Source of the DNA: Taudactylus pleione
Lineage: Eukaryota; Chordata; Amphibia; Anura; Myobatrachidae
Direction: 5' to 3'
DNA length: 64,000 nucleotides
Assembly: GCA_031769625.1 (NCBI GenBank)
Contig: JAUIMM010000698.1
Location: 1-64,000, forward strand
Numbering within the stretch: position 1 is the first letter of the stretch; each line of letters starts with the position of its first letter. The translations under genes and the position numbers were made by a program. Below the pieces are notes generated by a model that made no database searches, was not told where the DNA came from, and saw only the letters and a list, made by a program, of their open reading frames with translations. Positions 35,726-50,029 of the stretch are shown piece after piece.

Positions 35726-38700
35726 TCTTAGAAGGTTAAGGGGCTGTGAGGTCTACTATCCTGTTAATAGAAGAGATTTGATAATCTTCGCACTACATAA
35801 TAGTTTAAGGTTATGACCTAATGGCAATGTGCAGGATATGGCGGTGGTACATGATGTCATTGGGGAAGTGGTCAAGTCCAGAAAGGACGCAAAAAATAAA
35901 AGAGATCAGGTGAAACAGAAATAATATAAAATGTTTTCTAACATACAGTATATACTCTTCTGTGCTGGACAAAATGAAGCAAACGACATATGGAAGGTTA
36001 CAGTCCCTTTAAATAGCAAATATTTAAGATGGTTTTCAAGGCATTTCTTAAAGAGGTTGGATACCCTGTCCAATTGCATTATTTAATGCAATCATCCTGC
36101 AGATTTGGAAGCAGTGGAGTGCACCTGCAGAATAGGTAGCCATTCTGAATGGATGAAAAATTGCAGAATTGGTTCACAATAACTTAGGAGATGCCTAATT
36201 GAGTCTGCCAAGTCCCAGGCAATTGCTCAATGTCATGATCCTGTGCTGTTGACCCCATAAGAAGAAAATCCAAAGCATGGGGTCCTCCTGTCACATACTC
36301 CAAGCATATTCTGCAGGGGATGTGTGCCTCTTCCCTAGGAAAAAAAACAGCCAGAGGCATCACTAGGGTCTTTGGAGCCCAGGGCAAGTTAAAGAACTGC
36401 GTGCCTCCCTCCGCCCCGCCCACCCATAGAGACGAACAGTGAAGCATTTATGCGCGCCCCTGGCGCGCAGCGAAAAATGGGTGTGGTCACTTACTGAAGG
36501 GGCGTGGCCACTTAAAATGGGGCGTGCCAACACGGCACGCCACCCATTTCTTGTCACTCTGGGAACATTACTTTCTATTCCATATATACCTTACCGATAC
36601 GGTGGTTTCTCACAATGTGGAACCTCTGAAGAAATATATCCTCCATGGGAAGACAGCGCCTGCAGTCGGCATTCTCTATTCATGTAGGGCACATCGTCCA
36701 GAAGATGCCTGTTTGTGTGGGAATATTAACAAGGTCGGACTCATTCCCCCTGTGTATTTCCTGCCCCCTGCATCTCTTAGCCACACCATCTCCCCCTGCA
36801 TCGTCTCTCGGCACACCATAACCTCCCCAGACACACACATACTGACACAGACATACACACCTCTTTCACACAAATGCAGCCAGCCAAATAAATAAAACGG
36901 CTTGCTTATGCAGGCGCTTTTAGCACTAGAAGTGCCTGCATACCCATGGCTGAAAAAGCATGTTGAAGCTTGAAGAAATCACCCAGGACCTGCTGGGACC
37001 TGTAGTGCCACAGAAAAACACACATATAAACTAGATATGTGCACCAGACCATTTTTGCTAGATTTGGATTTGGCTCTGATTCGTCATCCGGCCTTGGATT
37101 TGAATTTGACAAAGCGCCATGACTGGTTTTGGATTTGAATTTAGATTTGGATTTTTTTACAAAAATTGACAAAGAAAGCTAAAATCACATAATTTGGGCA
37201 TTTTTTTTGTTCCTAGAGTATTATTAACCTCAATAACATTAATTTCCAGTCATTTACAGTCAATTTAGACCACCTCACAGCTCACAATATTATTTTCACC
37301 ATTATTGGCCAAAGGCTGCAGTGAGCTGGCAGGTTACTAAGCGACAGAGTGGTGGCACAGACACCGCAGTTTAAAGCACATCTATGAAACATTGCCATTC
37401 ACTACTGAGTCACAGTACTTGTGTGTTATGGACACACAGAGGGCTAAGGCCCAATGAGTCACGGTGCATGTAAACACAGTGGGTTATGGCCCAAGGAATC
37501 ACAGTACTTGTATACACAGTGAGGTACAGCCCAAGGAGTCAAGGTGCTTGTATACACAGTGGGGAACACCACAAAAAAAAGTGTTTTTTTTACTTTTTAA
37601 ACTTTTAAATCTCTTCAACTTTTTTTTTACTTTTAAACTTTGTTTTTTTTGCACACACAGCCACTTGTGAGTCTGGATACAGCCCCTTTAATCAGCAGAA
37701 TATAGCGCAGCATACATCAGCGAGCAGTGTGCCCCCTTACACAGTCACTTTGCCAGCACAGCCAACTCTAAATGACCCCCAGAGTGTACGTATATTTAGC
37801 ACAGTGGGCCTAATCTATATAGTGGCTAAGCATAACAGGGATATATTGCATACTGATCAAGTTACATTAGGCTAAACTGAATATTTATCAATCCTGAAAG
37901 TCTACTGTATAATGGGCAAAATCGGTCCTCCACTGTATATTCATCATTGCCAATTATATGCTATACTGGGAACAGAGACTATTGGGGAGATTCAAAAAGA
38001 AGCACGTTTCCATCAGAATATTGCACGCTGATGTAATGCTGGTCATCCTGCAGGAAAACCTCGCTCGGCTTTGCTCACACCTATAGGGGTGCAGAAACAA
38101 CTAGCCTTGGCCTAGCTATTAACGTCATTTCAATTTATAAACATCCTAGCAGTATTTTCATATTAATTGTGTTTTTTATTTTCATTCAATCCCTTGCTTG
38201 TTTTCTACCCAAGTAGCAGTCTTGAGAAATAAAAAATGGACAGAATCAGCAGGTTAATGAAATGAGAAAGAGCTGATAGGAACTGATTGATTGAATGAGT
38301 GGATGCAGTAAAAGAGAACTTTGGCGAATAAGGAGATGGCAAAGGGACAGATGTGTAATAATAATAAATGGCAGGTGTATCATGGGAAGCAGAGGTGATG
38401 GAGAATATAAACATATCACACATCAGTAGAGATTATTTTGTGCACTTCTCCTTTAAGGAATGTAGAACACGAGTGAGGTCATGCTGTGATGTCATAATGG
38501 TAACTCTTTGCTGTTGCTCACTCTTAACCGCCCAGGACACTGACATAGCATTATCATTGCTGTCATTAACATACTCCAAATACATCTCTTGCACCCAGCC
38601 CACTGAGGGAAATATATCCTCTTGAGGTAAGTATCTCATCAAAGACAAGGGCGTTTCACTTGGATGTGCCTGCAGACTTGGAGCTTGACTACCCTAAAAT

Positions 38701-39301
38701 ATGACCTTGAGCTTGTTTATTTCTATAATTGGAGGTTCTAGCAGCACAGCACATCTATCGCAATGTAGTAGCCATTCGGGTAAAATCGGTGCTTCTCAAA
38801 AGGGGATGACCATCCTCTTCAGAAAATTGCGCAGCTTTGTGAGGAATTTAAATTGGGTAATGTCAGGAGATGTGGACAGGAACTATATTAATGACGTCAG
38901 CCAATGTTATTTATTAATGTGGTAAACTGTATAGTGTATTTTAGTGTCAAATGTTCATACAGTATTTTAAATAAGTTTGGAAATATAACTCTGCATAGCC
39001 TCCTAGTGCCCAGAGGGACGGGCAATCCTTCAAGCCATGGGTCCCCAGAGGTTTCCTCCACAGGGGGTTTTTCCTCTCCTGAGTGCTGAAGGATGATTCT
39101 TTGTGAGTCATGAGGCTTCCACCATCTTGTTCCTCTTATAGGACAAGCTTGTAAGAGCCTCCAGCTAATCTTGGGCACTAATTTATTTACAACGCAGAGT
39201 AAAAATAAAGTGTTGTTTTCCTTGTGCTAAAAATTCATAATAAATATATTTTCAAATTGATTTTACTTGATGTGGTCTTTGTTTTTTTTCATAATGGAGT
39301 C
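35726..39301 (+). repeat. Macrosatellite copy 11 (family B, start of subgroup 11-18, 3576 bp)
   Basis: First copy with TTCTCTATTC (an A-family allele), GAGTCACAG near 37409 and TCTTCAACTTT near 37613, all shared with 12-18. It shares GCAGAATTGG at 36166 and ACATACTCC near 36295 with copy 9. Private changes are AAGGGGCTG near 35739, GCCTCCCTCC near 36403, TAGAGACG near 36428 and CACGGCACG near 36532, the last altering the loop of the short hairpin in the GC block. Confidence 0.97.
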
Positions 39302-42300
39302 TCTTAGAAGGTTAAGAGGCTGTGAGGTCTACTATCCTGTTAATAGAAGAGATTTGATAATCTTCGCACTACATAATAGTTTAAGGTTATGACCTAATGG
39401 CAATGTGCAGGATATGGCGGTGGTACATGATGTCATTGGGGAAGTGGTCAAGTCCAGAAAGGACGCAAAAAATAAAAGAGATCAGGTGAAACAGAAATAA
39501 TATAAAATGTTTTCTAACATACAGTATATACTCTTCTGTGCTGGACAAAATGAAGCAAACGACATATGGAAGGTTACAGTCCCTTTAAATAGCAAATATT
39601 TAAGATGGTTTTCAAGGCATTTCTTAAAGAGGTTGGATACCCTGTCCAATTGCATTATTTAATGCAATCATCCTGCAGATTTGGAAGCAGTGGAGTGCAC
39701 CTGCAGAATAGGTAGCCATTCTGAATGGATGAAAAATTGCATAATTGGTTCACAATAACTTAGGAGATGCCTAATTGAGTCTGCCAAGTCCCAGGCAATT
39801 GCTCAATGTCATGATCCTGTGCTGTTGACCCCATAAGAAGAAAATCCAAAGCATGGGGTCCTCCTGTCACATAGTCCAAGCATATTCTGCAGGGGATGTG
39901 TGCCTCTTCCCTAGGAAAAAAAACAGCCAGAGGCATCACTAGGGTCTTTGGAGCCCAGGGCAAGTTAAAGAACTGCGTGCCGCCCTCCGCCCCGCCCACC
40001 CATAGACACGAACAGCGAAGCATTTATGCGCGCCCCTGGCGCGCAGCGAAAAATGGGTGTGGTCACTTACTGAAGGGGCGTGGCCACTTAAAATGGGGCG
40101 TGCCAACATGGCACGCCACCCATTTCTTGTCACTCTGGGAACATTACTTTCTATTCCATATATACCTTACCGATACGGTGGTTTCTCACAATGTGGAACC
40201 TCTGAAGAAATATATCCTCCATGGGAAGACAGCGCCTGCAGTCGGCATTCTCTATTCATGTAGGGCACATCGTCCAGAAGATGCCTGTTTGTGTGGGAAT
40301 ATTAACAAGGTCGGACTCATTCCCCCTGTGTATTTCCTGCCCCCTGCATCTCTTAGCCACACCATCTCCCCCTGCATCGTCTCTCGGCACACCATAACCT
40401 CCCCAGACACACACATACTGACACAGACATACACACCTCTTTCACACAAATGCAGCCAGCCAAATAAATAAAACGGCTTGCTTATGCAGGCGCTTTTAGC
40501 ACTAGAAGTGCCTGCATACCCATGGCTGAAAAAGCATGTTGAAGCTTGAAGAAATCACCCAGGACCTGCTGGGACCTGTAGTGCCACAGAAAAACACACA
40601 TATAAACTAGATATGTGCACCAGACCATGTTTGCTAGATTTGGATTTGGCTCTGATTCGTCATCCGGCCTTGGATTTGAATTTGACAAAGCGCCATGACT
40701 GGTTTTGGATTTGAATTTAGATTTGGATTTTTTTACAAAAATTGACAAAGAAAGCTAAAATCACATAATTTGGGCATTTTTTTTGTTCCTAGAGTATTAT
40801 TAACCTCAATAACATTAATTTCCAGTCATTTACAGTCAATTTAGACCACCTCACAGCTCACAATATTATTTTCACCATTATTGGCCAAAGGCTGCAGTGA
40901 GCTGGCAGGTTACTAAGCGACAGAGTGGTGGCACAGACACCGCAGTTTAAAGCACATCTATGAAACATTGCCATTCACTACTGAGTCACAGTACTTGTGT
41001 GTTATGGACACACAGAGGGCTAAGGCCCAATGAGTCACGGTGCATGTAAACACAGTGGGTTATGGCCCAAGGAATCACAGTACTTGTATACACAGTGAGG
41101 TACAGCCCAAGGAGTCAAGGTGCTTGTATACACAGTGGGGAACACCACAAAAAAAAGTGTTTTTTTTACTTTTTAAACTTTTAAATCTCTTCAACTTTTT
41201 TTTTACTTTTAAACTTTGTTTTTTTTGCACACACAGCCACTTGTGAGTCTGGATACAGCCCCTTTAATCAGCAGAATATAGCGCAGCATACATCAGCGAG
41301 CAGTGTGCCCCCTTACACAGTCACTTTGCCAGCACAGCCAACTCTAAATGACCCCCAGAGTGTACGTATATTTAGCACAGTGGGCCTAATCTATATAGTG
41401 GCTAAGCATAACAGGGATATATTGCATACTGATCAAGTTACATTAGGCTAAACTGAATATTTATCAATCCTGAAAGTCTACTGTATAATGGGCAAAATCG
41501 GTCCTCCACTGTATATTCATCATTGCCAATTATATGCTATACTGGGAACAGAGACTATTGGGGAGATTCAAAAAGAAGCACGTTTCCATCAGAATATTGC
41601 ACGCTGATGTAATGCTGGTCATCCTGCAGGAAAACCTCGCTCGGCTTTGCTCACACCTATAGGGGTGCAGAAACAACTAGCCTTGGCCTAGCTATTAACG
41701 TCATTTCAATTTATAAACATCCTAGCAGTATTTTCATATTAATTGTGTTTTTTATTTTCATTCAATCCCTTGCTTGTTTTCTACCCAAGTAGCAGTCTTG
41801 AGAAATAAAAAATGGACAGAATCAGCAGGTTAATGAAATGAGAAAGAGCTGATAGGAACTGATTGATTGAATGAGTGGATGCAGTAAAAGAGAACTTTGG
41901 CGAATAAGGAGATGGCAAAGGGACAGATGTGTAATAATAATAAATGGCAGGTGTATCATGGGAAGCAGAGGTGATGGAGAATATAAACATATCACACATC
42001 AGTAGAGATTATTTTGTGCACTTCTCCTTTAAGGAATGTAGAACACGAGTGAGGTCATGCTGTGATGTCATAATGGTAACTCTTTGCTGTTGCTCACTCT
42101 TAACCGCCCAGGACACTGACATAGCATTATCATTGCTGTCATTAACATACTCCAAATACATCTCTTGCACCCAGCCCACTGAGGGAAATATATCCTCTTG
42201 AGGTAAGTATCTCATCAAAGACAAGGGCGTTTCACTTGGATGTGCCTGCAGACTTGGAGCTTGACTACCCTAAAATATGACCTTGAGCTTGTTTATTTCT

Positions 42301-42877
42301 ATAATTGGAGGTTCTAGCAGCACAGCACATCTATCGCAATGTAGTAGCCATTCGGGTAAAATCGGTGCTTCTCAAAAGGGGATGACCATCCTCTTCAGAA
42401 AATTGCGCAGCTTTGTGAGGAATTTAAATTGGGTAATGTCAGGAGATGTGGACAGGAACTATATTAATGACGTCAGCCAATGTTATTTATTAATGTGGTA
42501 AACTGTATAGTGTATTTTAGTGTCAAATGTTCATACAGTATTTTAAATAAGTTTGGAAATATAACTCTGCATAGCCTCCTAGTGCCCAGAGGGACGGGCA
42601 ATCCTTCAAGCCATGGGTCCCCAGAGGTTTCCTCCACAGGGGGTTTTTCCTCTCCTGAGTGCTGAAGGATGATTCTTTGTGAGTCATGAGGCTTCCACCA
42701 TCTTGTTCCTCTTATAGGACAAGCTTGTAAGAGCCTCCAGCTAATCTTGGGCACTAATTTATTTACAACGCAGAGTAAAAATAAAGTGTTGTTTTCCTTG
42801 TGCTAAAAATTCATAATAAATATATTTTCAAATTGATTTTACTTGATGTGGTCTTTGTTTTTTTTCATAATGGAGTC
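39302..42877 (+). repeat. Macrosatellite copy 12 (family B, core 12-17, 3576 bp)
   Basis: Shares CCATGTTTGC near 40628 with copies 13 and 14 only. It still has CCAGCACAGCC near 41331, the older state; copies 13-18 have CCAGCCCAGCC. I noticed no private changes. From this copy to 17 the GC block is constant (GAACAGCGAAGC, CGCGCCCCTGG), apart from one change shared by 15 and 16. Confidence 0.97.
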
Positions 42878-45800
42878 TCTTAGAAGGTTAAGAGGCTGTG
42901 AGGTCTACTATCCTGTTAATAGAAGAGATTTGATAATCTTCGCACTACATAATAGTTTAAGGTTATGACCTAATGGCAATGTGCAGGATATGGCGGTGGT
43001 ACATGATGTCATTGGGGAAGTGGTCAAGTCCAGAAAGGACGCAAAAAATAAAAGAGATCAGGTGAAACAGAAATAATATAAAATGTTTTCTAACATACAG
43101 TATATACTCTTCTGTGCTGGACAAAATGAAGCAAACGACATATGGAAGGTTACAGTCCCTTTAAATAGCAAATATTTAAGATGGTTTTCAAGGCATTTCT
43201 TAAAGAGGTTGGATACCCTGTCCAATTGCATTATTTAATGCAATCATCCTGCAGATTTGGAAGCAGTGGAGTGCACCTGCAGAATAGGTAGCCATTCTGA
43301 ATGGATGAAAAATTGCATAATTGGTTCACAATAACTTAGGAGATGCCTAATTGAGTCTGCCAAGTCCCAGGCAATTGCTCAATGTCATGATCCTGTGCTG
43401 TTGACCCCATAAGAAGAAAATCCAAAGCATGGGGTCCTCCTGTCACATAGTCCAAGCATATTCTGCAGGGGATGTGTGCCTCTTCCCTAGGAAAAAAAAC
43501 AGCCAGAGGCATCACTAGGGTCTTTGGAGCCCAGGGCAAGTTAAAGAACTGCGTGCCGCCCTCCGCCCCGCCCACCCATAGACACGAACAGCGAAGCATT
43601 TATGCGCGCCCCTGGCGCGCAGCGAAAAATGGGTGTGGTCACTTACTGAAGGGGCGTGGCCACTTAAAATGGGGCGTGCCAACATGGCACGCCACCCATT
43701 TCTTGTCACTCTGGGAACATTACTTTCTATTCCATATATACCTTACCGATACGGTGGTTTCTCACAATGTGGAACCTCTGAAGAAATATATCCTCCATGG
43801 GAAGACAGCGCCTGCAGTCGGCATTCTCTATTCATGTAGGGCACATCGTCCAGAAGATGCCTGTTTGTGTGGGAATATTAACAAGGTCGGACTCATTCCC
43901 CCTGTGTATTTCCTGCCCCCTGCATCTCTTAGCCACACCATCTCCCCCTGCATCGTCTCTCGGCACACCATAACCTCCCCAGACACACACATACTGACAC
44001 AGACATACACACCTCTTTCACACAAATGCAGCCAGCCAAATAAATAAAACGGCTTGCTTATGCAGGCGCTTTTAGCACTAGAAGTGCCTGCATACCCATG
44101 GCTGAAAAAGCATGTTGAAGCTTGAAGAAATCACCCAGGACCTGCTGGGACCTGTAGTGCCACAGAAAAACACACATATAAACTAGATATGTGCACCAGA
44201 CCATGTTTGCTAGATTTGGATTTGGCTCTGATTCGTCATCCGGCCTTGGATTTGAATTTGACAAAGCGCCATGACTGGTTTTGGATTTGAATTTAGATTT
44301 GGATTTTTTTACAAAAATTGACAAAGAAAGCTAAAATCACATAATTTGGGCATTTTTTTTGTTCCTAGAGTATTATTAACCTCAATAACATTAATTTCCA
44401 GTCATTTACAGTCAATTTAGACCACCTCACAGCTCACAATATTATTTTCACCATTATTGGCCAAAGGCTGCAGTGAGCTGGCAGGTTACTAAGCGACAGA
44501 GTGGTGGCACAGACACCGCAGTTTAAAGCACATCTATGAAACATTGCCATTCACTACTGAGTCACAGTACTTGTGTGTTATGGACACACAGAGGGCTAAG
44601 GCCCAATGAGTCACGGTGCATGTAAACACAGTGGGTTATGGCCCAAGGAATCACAGTACTTGTATACACAGTGAGGTACAGCCCAAGGAGTCAAGGTGCT
44701 TGTATACACAGTGGGGAACACCACAAAAAAAAGTGTTTTTTTTACTTTTTAAACTTTTAAATCTCTTCAACTTTTTTTTTACTTTTAAACTTTGTTTTTT
44801 TTGCACACACAGCCACTTGTGAGTCTGGATACAGCCCCTTTAATCAGCAGAATATAGCGCAGCATACATCAGCGAGCAGTGTGCCCCCTTACACAGTCAC
44901 TTTGCCAGCCCAGCCAACTCTAAATGACCCCCAGAGTGTACGTATATTTAGCACAGTGGGCCTAATCTATATAGTGGCTAAGCATAACAGGGATATATTG
45001 CATACTGATCAAGTTACATTAGGCTAAACTGAATATTTATCAATCCTGAAAGTCTACTGTATAATGGGCAAAATCGGTCCTCCACTGTATATTCATCTTT
45101 GCCAATTATATGCTATACTGGGAACAGAGACTATTGGGGAGATTCAAAAAGAAGCACGTTTCCATCAGAATATTGCACGCTGATGTAATGCTGGTCATCC
45201 TGCAGGAAAACCTCGCTCGGCTTTGCTCACACCTATAGGGGTGCAGAAACAACTAGCCTTGGCCTAGCTATTAACGTCATTTCAATTTATAAACATCCTA
45301 GCAGTATTTTCATATTAATTGTGTTTTTTATTTTCATTCAATCCCTTGCTTGTTTTCTACCCAAGTAGCAGTCTTGAGAAATAAAAAATGGACAGAATCA
45401 GCAGGTTAATGAAATGAGAAAGAGCTGATAGGAACTGATTGATTGAATGAGTGGATGCAGTAAAAGAGAACTTTGGCGAATAAGGAGATGGCAAAGGGAC
45501 AGATGTGTAATAATAATAAATGGCAGGTGTATCATGGGAAGCAGAGGTGATGGAGAATATAAACATATCACACATCAGTAGAGATTATTTTGTGCACTTC
45601 TCCTTTAAGGAATGTAGAACACGAGTGAGGTCATGCTGTGATGTCATAATGGTAACTCTTTGCTGTTGCTCACTCTTAACCGCCCAGGACACTGACATAG
45701 CATTATCATTGCTGTCATTAACATACTCCAAATACATCTCTTGCACCCAGCCCACTGAGGGAAATATATCCTCTTGAGGTAAGTATCTCATCAAAGACAA

Positions 45801-46453
45801 GGGCGTTTCACTTGGATGTGCCTGCAGACTTGGAGCTTGACTACCCTAAAATATGACCTTGAGCTTGTTTATTTCTATAATTGGAGGTTCTAGCAGCACA
45901 GCACATCTATCGCAATGTAGTAGCCATTCGGGTAAAATCGGTGCTTCTCAAAAGGGGATGACCATCCTCTTCAGAAAATTGCGCAGCTTTGTGAGGAATT
46001 TAAATTGGGTAATGTCAGGAGATGTGGACAGGAACTATATTAATGACGTCAGCCAATGTTATTTATTAATGTGGTAAACTGTATAGTGTATTTTAGTGTC
46101 AAATGTTCATACAGTATTTTAAATAAGTTTGGAAATATAACTCTGCATAGCCTCCTAGTGCCCAGAGGGACGGGCAATCCTTCAAGCCATGGGTCCCCAG
46201 AGGTTTCCTCCACAGGGGGTTTTTCCTCTCCTGAGTGCTGAAGGATGATTCTTTGTGAGTCATGAGGCTTCCACCATCTTGTTCCTCTTATAGGACAAGC
46301 TTGTAAGAGCCTCCAGCTAATCTTGGGCACTAATTTATTTACAACGCAGAGTAAAAATAAAGTGTTGTTTTCCTTGTGCTAAAAATTCATAATAAATATA
46401 TTTTCAAATTGATTTTACTTGATGTGGTCTTTGTTTTTTTTCATAATGGAGTC
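42878..46453 (+). repeat. Macrosatellite copy 13 (family B, core, 3576 bp)
   Basis: Representative family B copy. I found no difference from copy 14. The two share TCATCTTTGCC near 45095, seen nowhere else, and CCATGTTTGC with copy 12. Key positions: C-tract 43559-43577, 20-bp boxes 43612-43691, hairpin 44059-44094, minisatellite 44559-44724, splice donor GT at 45779, CRE and CCAAT from 46044, AATAAA at 46391. Confidence 0.97.
43559..43577 (-). other. Candidate G-quadruplex and GC box, family B form
   Basis: The minus strand reads GGGTGGGCGGGGCGGAGGG, four G runs separated by loops of 1, 1 and 4 bases, which fits the standard quadruplex pattern. It also contains GGGCGGGGC, a consensus Sp1 GC box. 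Copies 10-17 have this form (copy 11 with one flanking change). Copies 5-9 and 18 have longer G runs that also fit. Copies 1-4 do not. Folding and factor binding are inferred from sequence only. Confidence 0.5.
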
Positions 46454-49400
46454 TCTTAGAAGGTTAAGAGGCTGTGAGGTCTACTATCCTGTTAATAGAA
46501 GAGATTTGATAATCTTCGCACTACATAATAGTTTAAGGTTATGACCTAATGGCAATGTGCAGGATATGGCGGTGGTACATGATGTCATTGGGGAAGTGGT
46601 CAAGTCCAGAAAGGACGCAAAAAATAAAAGAGATCAGGTGAAACAGAAATAATATAAAATGTTTTCTAACATACAGTATATACTCTTCTGTGCTGGACAA
46701 AATGAAGCAAACGACATATGGAAGGTTACAGTCCCTTTAAATAGCAAATATTTAAGATGGTTTTCAAGGCATTTCTTAAAGAGGTTGGATACCCTGTCCA
46801 ATTGCATTATTTAATGCAATCATCCTGCAGATTTGGAAGCAGTGGAGTGCACCTGCAGAATAGGTAGCCATTCTGAATGGATGAAAAATTGCATAATTGG
46901 TTCACAATAACTTAGGAGATGCCTAATTGAGTCTGCCAAGTCCCAGGCAATTGCTCAATGTCATGATCCTGTGCTGTTGACCCCATAAGAAGAAAATCCA
47001 AAGCATGGGGTCCTCCTGTCACATAGTCCAAGCATATTCTGCAGGGGATGTGTGCCTCTTCCCTAGGAAAAAAAACAGCCAGAGGCATCACTAGGGTCTT
47101 TGGAGCCCAGGGCAAGTTAAAGAACTGCGTGCCGCCCTCCGCCCCGCCCACCCATAGACACGAACAGCGAAGCATTTATGCGCGCCCCTGGCGCGCAGCG
47201 AAAAATGGGTGTGGTCACTTACTGAAGGGGCGTGGCCACTTAAAATGGGGCGTGCCAACATGGCACGCCACCCATTTCTTGTCACTCTGGGAACATTACT
47301 TTCTATTCCATATATACCTTACCGATACGGTGGTTTCTCACAATGTGGAACCTCTGAAGAAATATATCCTCCATGGGAAGACAGCGCCTGCAGTCGGCAT
47401 TCTCTATTCATGTAGGGCACATCGTCCAGAAGATGCCTGTTTGTGTGGGAATATTAACAAGGTCGGACTCATTCCCCCTGTGTATTTCCTGCCCCCTGCA
47501 TCTCTTAGCCACACCATCTCCCCCTGCATCGTCTCTCGGCACACCATAACCTCCCCAGACACACACATACTGACACAGACATACACACCTCTTTCACACA
47601 AATGCAGCCAGCCAAATAAATAAAACGGCTTGCTTATGCAGGCGCTTTTAGCACTAGAAGTGCCTGCATACCCATGGCTGAAAAAGCATGTTGAAGCTTG
47701 AAGAAATCACCCAGGACCTGCTGGGACCTGTAGTGCCACAGAAAAACACACATATAAACTAGATATGTGCACCAGACCATGTTTGCTAGATTTGGATTTG
47801 GCTCTGATTCGTCATCCGGCCTTGGATTTGAATTTGACAAAGCGCCATGACTGGTTTTGGATTTGAATTTAGATTTGGATTTTTTTACAAAAATTGACAA
47901 AGAAAGCTAAAATCACATAATTTGGGCATTTTTTTTGTTCCTAGAGTATTATTAACCTCAATAACATTAATTTCCAGTCATTTACAGTCAATTTAGACCA
48001 CCTCACAGCTCACAATATTATTTTCACCATTATTGGCCAAAGGCTGCAGTGAGCTGGCAGGTTACTAAGCGACAGAGTGGTGGCACAGACACCGCAGTTT
48101 AAAGCACATCTATGAAACATTGCCATTCACTACTGAGTCACAGTACTTGTGTGTTATGGACACACAGAGGGCTAAGGCCCAATGAGTCACGGTGCATGTA
48201 AACACAGTGGGTTATGGCCCAAGGAATCACAGTACTTGTATACACAGTGAGGTACAGCCCAAGGAGTCAAGGTGCTTGTATACACAGTGGGGAACACCAC
48301 AAAAAAAAGTGTTTTTTTTACTTTTTAAACTTTTAAATCTCTTCAACTTTTTTTTTACTTTTAAACTTTGTTTTTTTTGCACACACAGCCACTTGTGAGT
48401 CTGGATACAGCCCCTTTAATCAGCAGAATATAGCGCAGCATACATCAGCGAGCAGTGTGCCCCCTTACACAGTCACTTTGCCAGCCCAGCCAACTCTAAA
48501 TGACCCCCAGAGTGTACGTATATTTAGCACAGTGGGCCTAATCTATATAGTGGCTAAGCATAACAGGGATATATTGCATACTGATCAAGTTACATTAGGC
48601 TAAACTGAATATTTATCAATCCTGAAAGTCTACTGTATAATGGGCAAAATCGGTCCTCCACTGTATATTCATCTTTGCCAATTATATGCTATACTGGGAA
48701 CAGAGACTATTGGGGAGATTCAAAAAGAAGCACGTTTCCATCAGAATATTGCACGCTGATGTAATGCTGGTCATCCTGCAGGAAAACCTCGCTCGGCTTT
48801 GCTCACACCTATAGGGGTGCAGAAACAACTAGCCTTGGCCTAGCTATTAACGTCATTTCAATTTATAAACATCCTAGCAGTATTTTCATATTAATTGTGT
48901 TTTTTATTTTCATTCAATCCCTTGCTTGTTTTCTACCCAAGTAGCAGTCTTGAGAAATAAAAAATGGACAGAATCAGCAGGTTAATGAAATGAGAAAGAG
49001 CTGATAGGAACTGATTGATTGAATGAGTGGATGCAGTAAAAGAGAACTTTGGCGAATAAGGAGATGGCAAAGGGACAGATGTGTAATAATAATAAATGGC
49101 AGGTGTATCATGGGAAGCAGAGGTGATGGAGAATATAAACATATCACACATCAGTAGAGATTATTTTGTGCACTTCTCCTTTAAGGAATGTAGAACACGA
49201 GTGAGGTCATGCTGTGATGTCATAATGGTAACTCTTTGCTGTTGCTCACTCTTAACCGCCCAGGACACTGACATAGCATTATCATTGCTGTCATTAACAT
49301 ACTCCAAATACATCTCTTGCACCCAGCCCACTGAGGGAAATATATCCTCTTGAGGTAAGTATCTCATCAAAGACAAGGGCGTTTCACTTGGATGTGCCTG

Positions 49401-50029
49401 CAGACTTGGAGCTTGACTACCCTAAAATATGACCTTGAGCTTGTTTATTTCTATAATTGGAGGTTCTAGCAGCACAGCACATCTATCGCAATGTAGTAGC
49501 CATTCGGGTAAAATCGGTGCTTCTCAAAAGGGGATGACCATCCTCTTCAGAAAATTGCGCAGCTTTGTGAGGAATTTAAATTGGGTAATGTCAGGAGATG
49601 TGGACAGGAACTATATTAATGACGTCAGCCAATGTTATTTATTAATGTGGTAAACTGTATAGTGTATTTTAGTGTCAAATGTTCATACAGTATTTTAAAT
49701 AAGTTTGGAAATATAACTCTGCATAGCCTCCTAGTGCCCAGAGGGACGGGCAATCCTTCAAGCCATGGGTCCCCAGAGGTTTCCTCCACAGGGGGTTTTT
49801 CCTCTCCTGAGTGCTGAAGGATGATTCTTTGTGAGTCATGAGGCTTCCACCATCTTGTTCCTCTTATAGGACAAGCTTGTAAGAGCCTCCAGCTAATCTT
49901 GGGCACTAATTTATTTACAACGCAGAGTAAAAATAAAGTGTTGTTTTCCTTGTGCTAAAAATTCATAATAAATATATTTTCAAATTGATTTTACTTGATG
50001 TGGTCTTTGTTTTTTTTCATAATGGAGTC
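46454..50029 (+). repeat. Macrosatellite copy 14 (family B, core, 3576 bp)
   Basis: Indistinguishable from copy 13 on my reading, including the private-to-the-pair TCATCTTTGCC near 48670. This points to a very recent single-unit duplication, or an assembly duplication that should be checked with reads. Confidence 0.97.
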
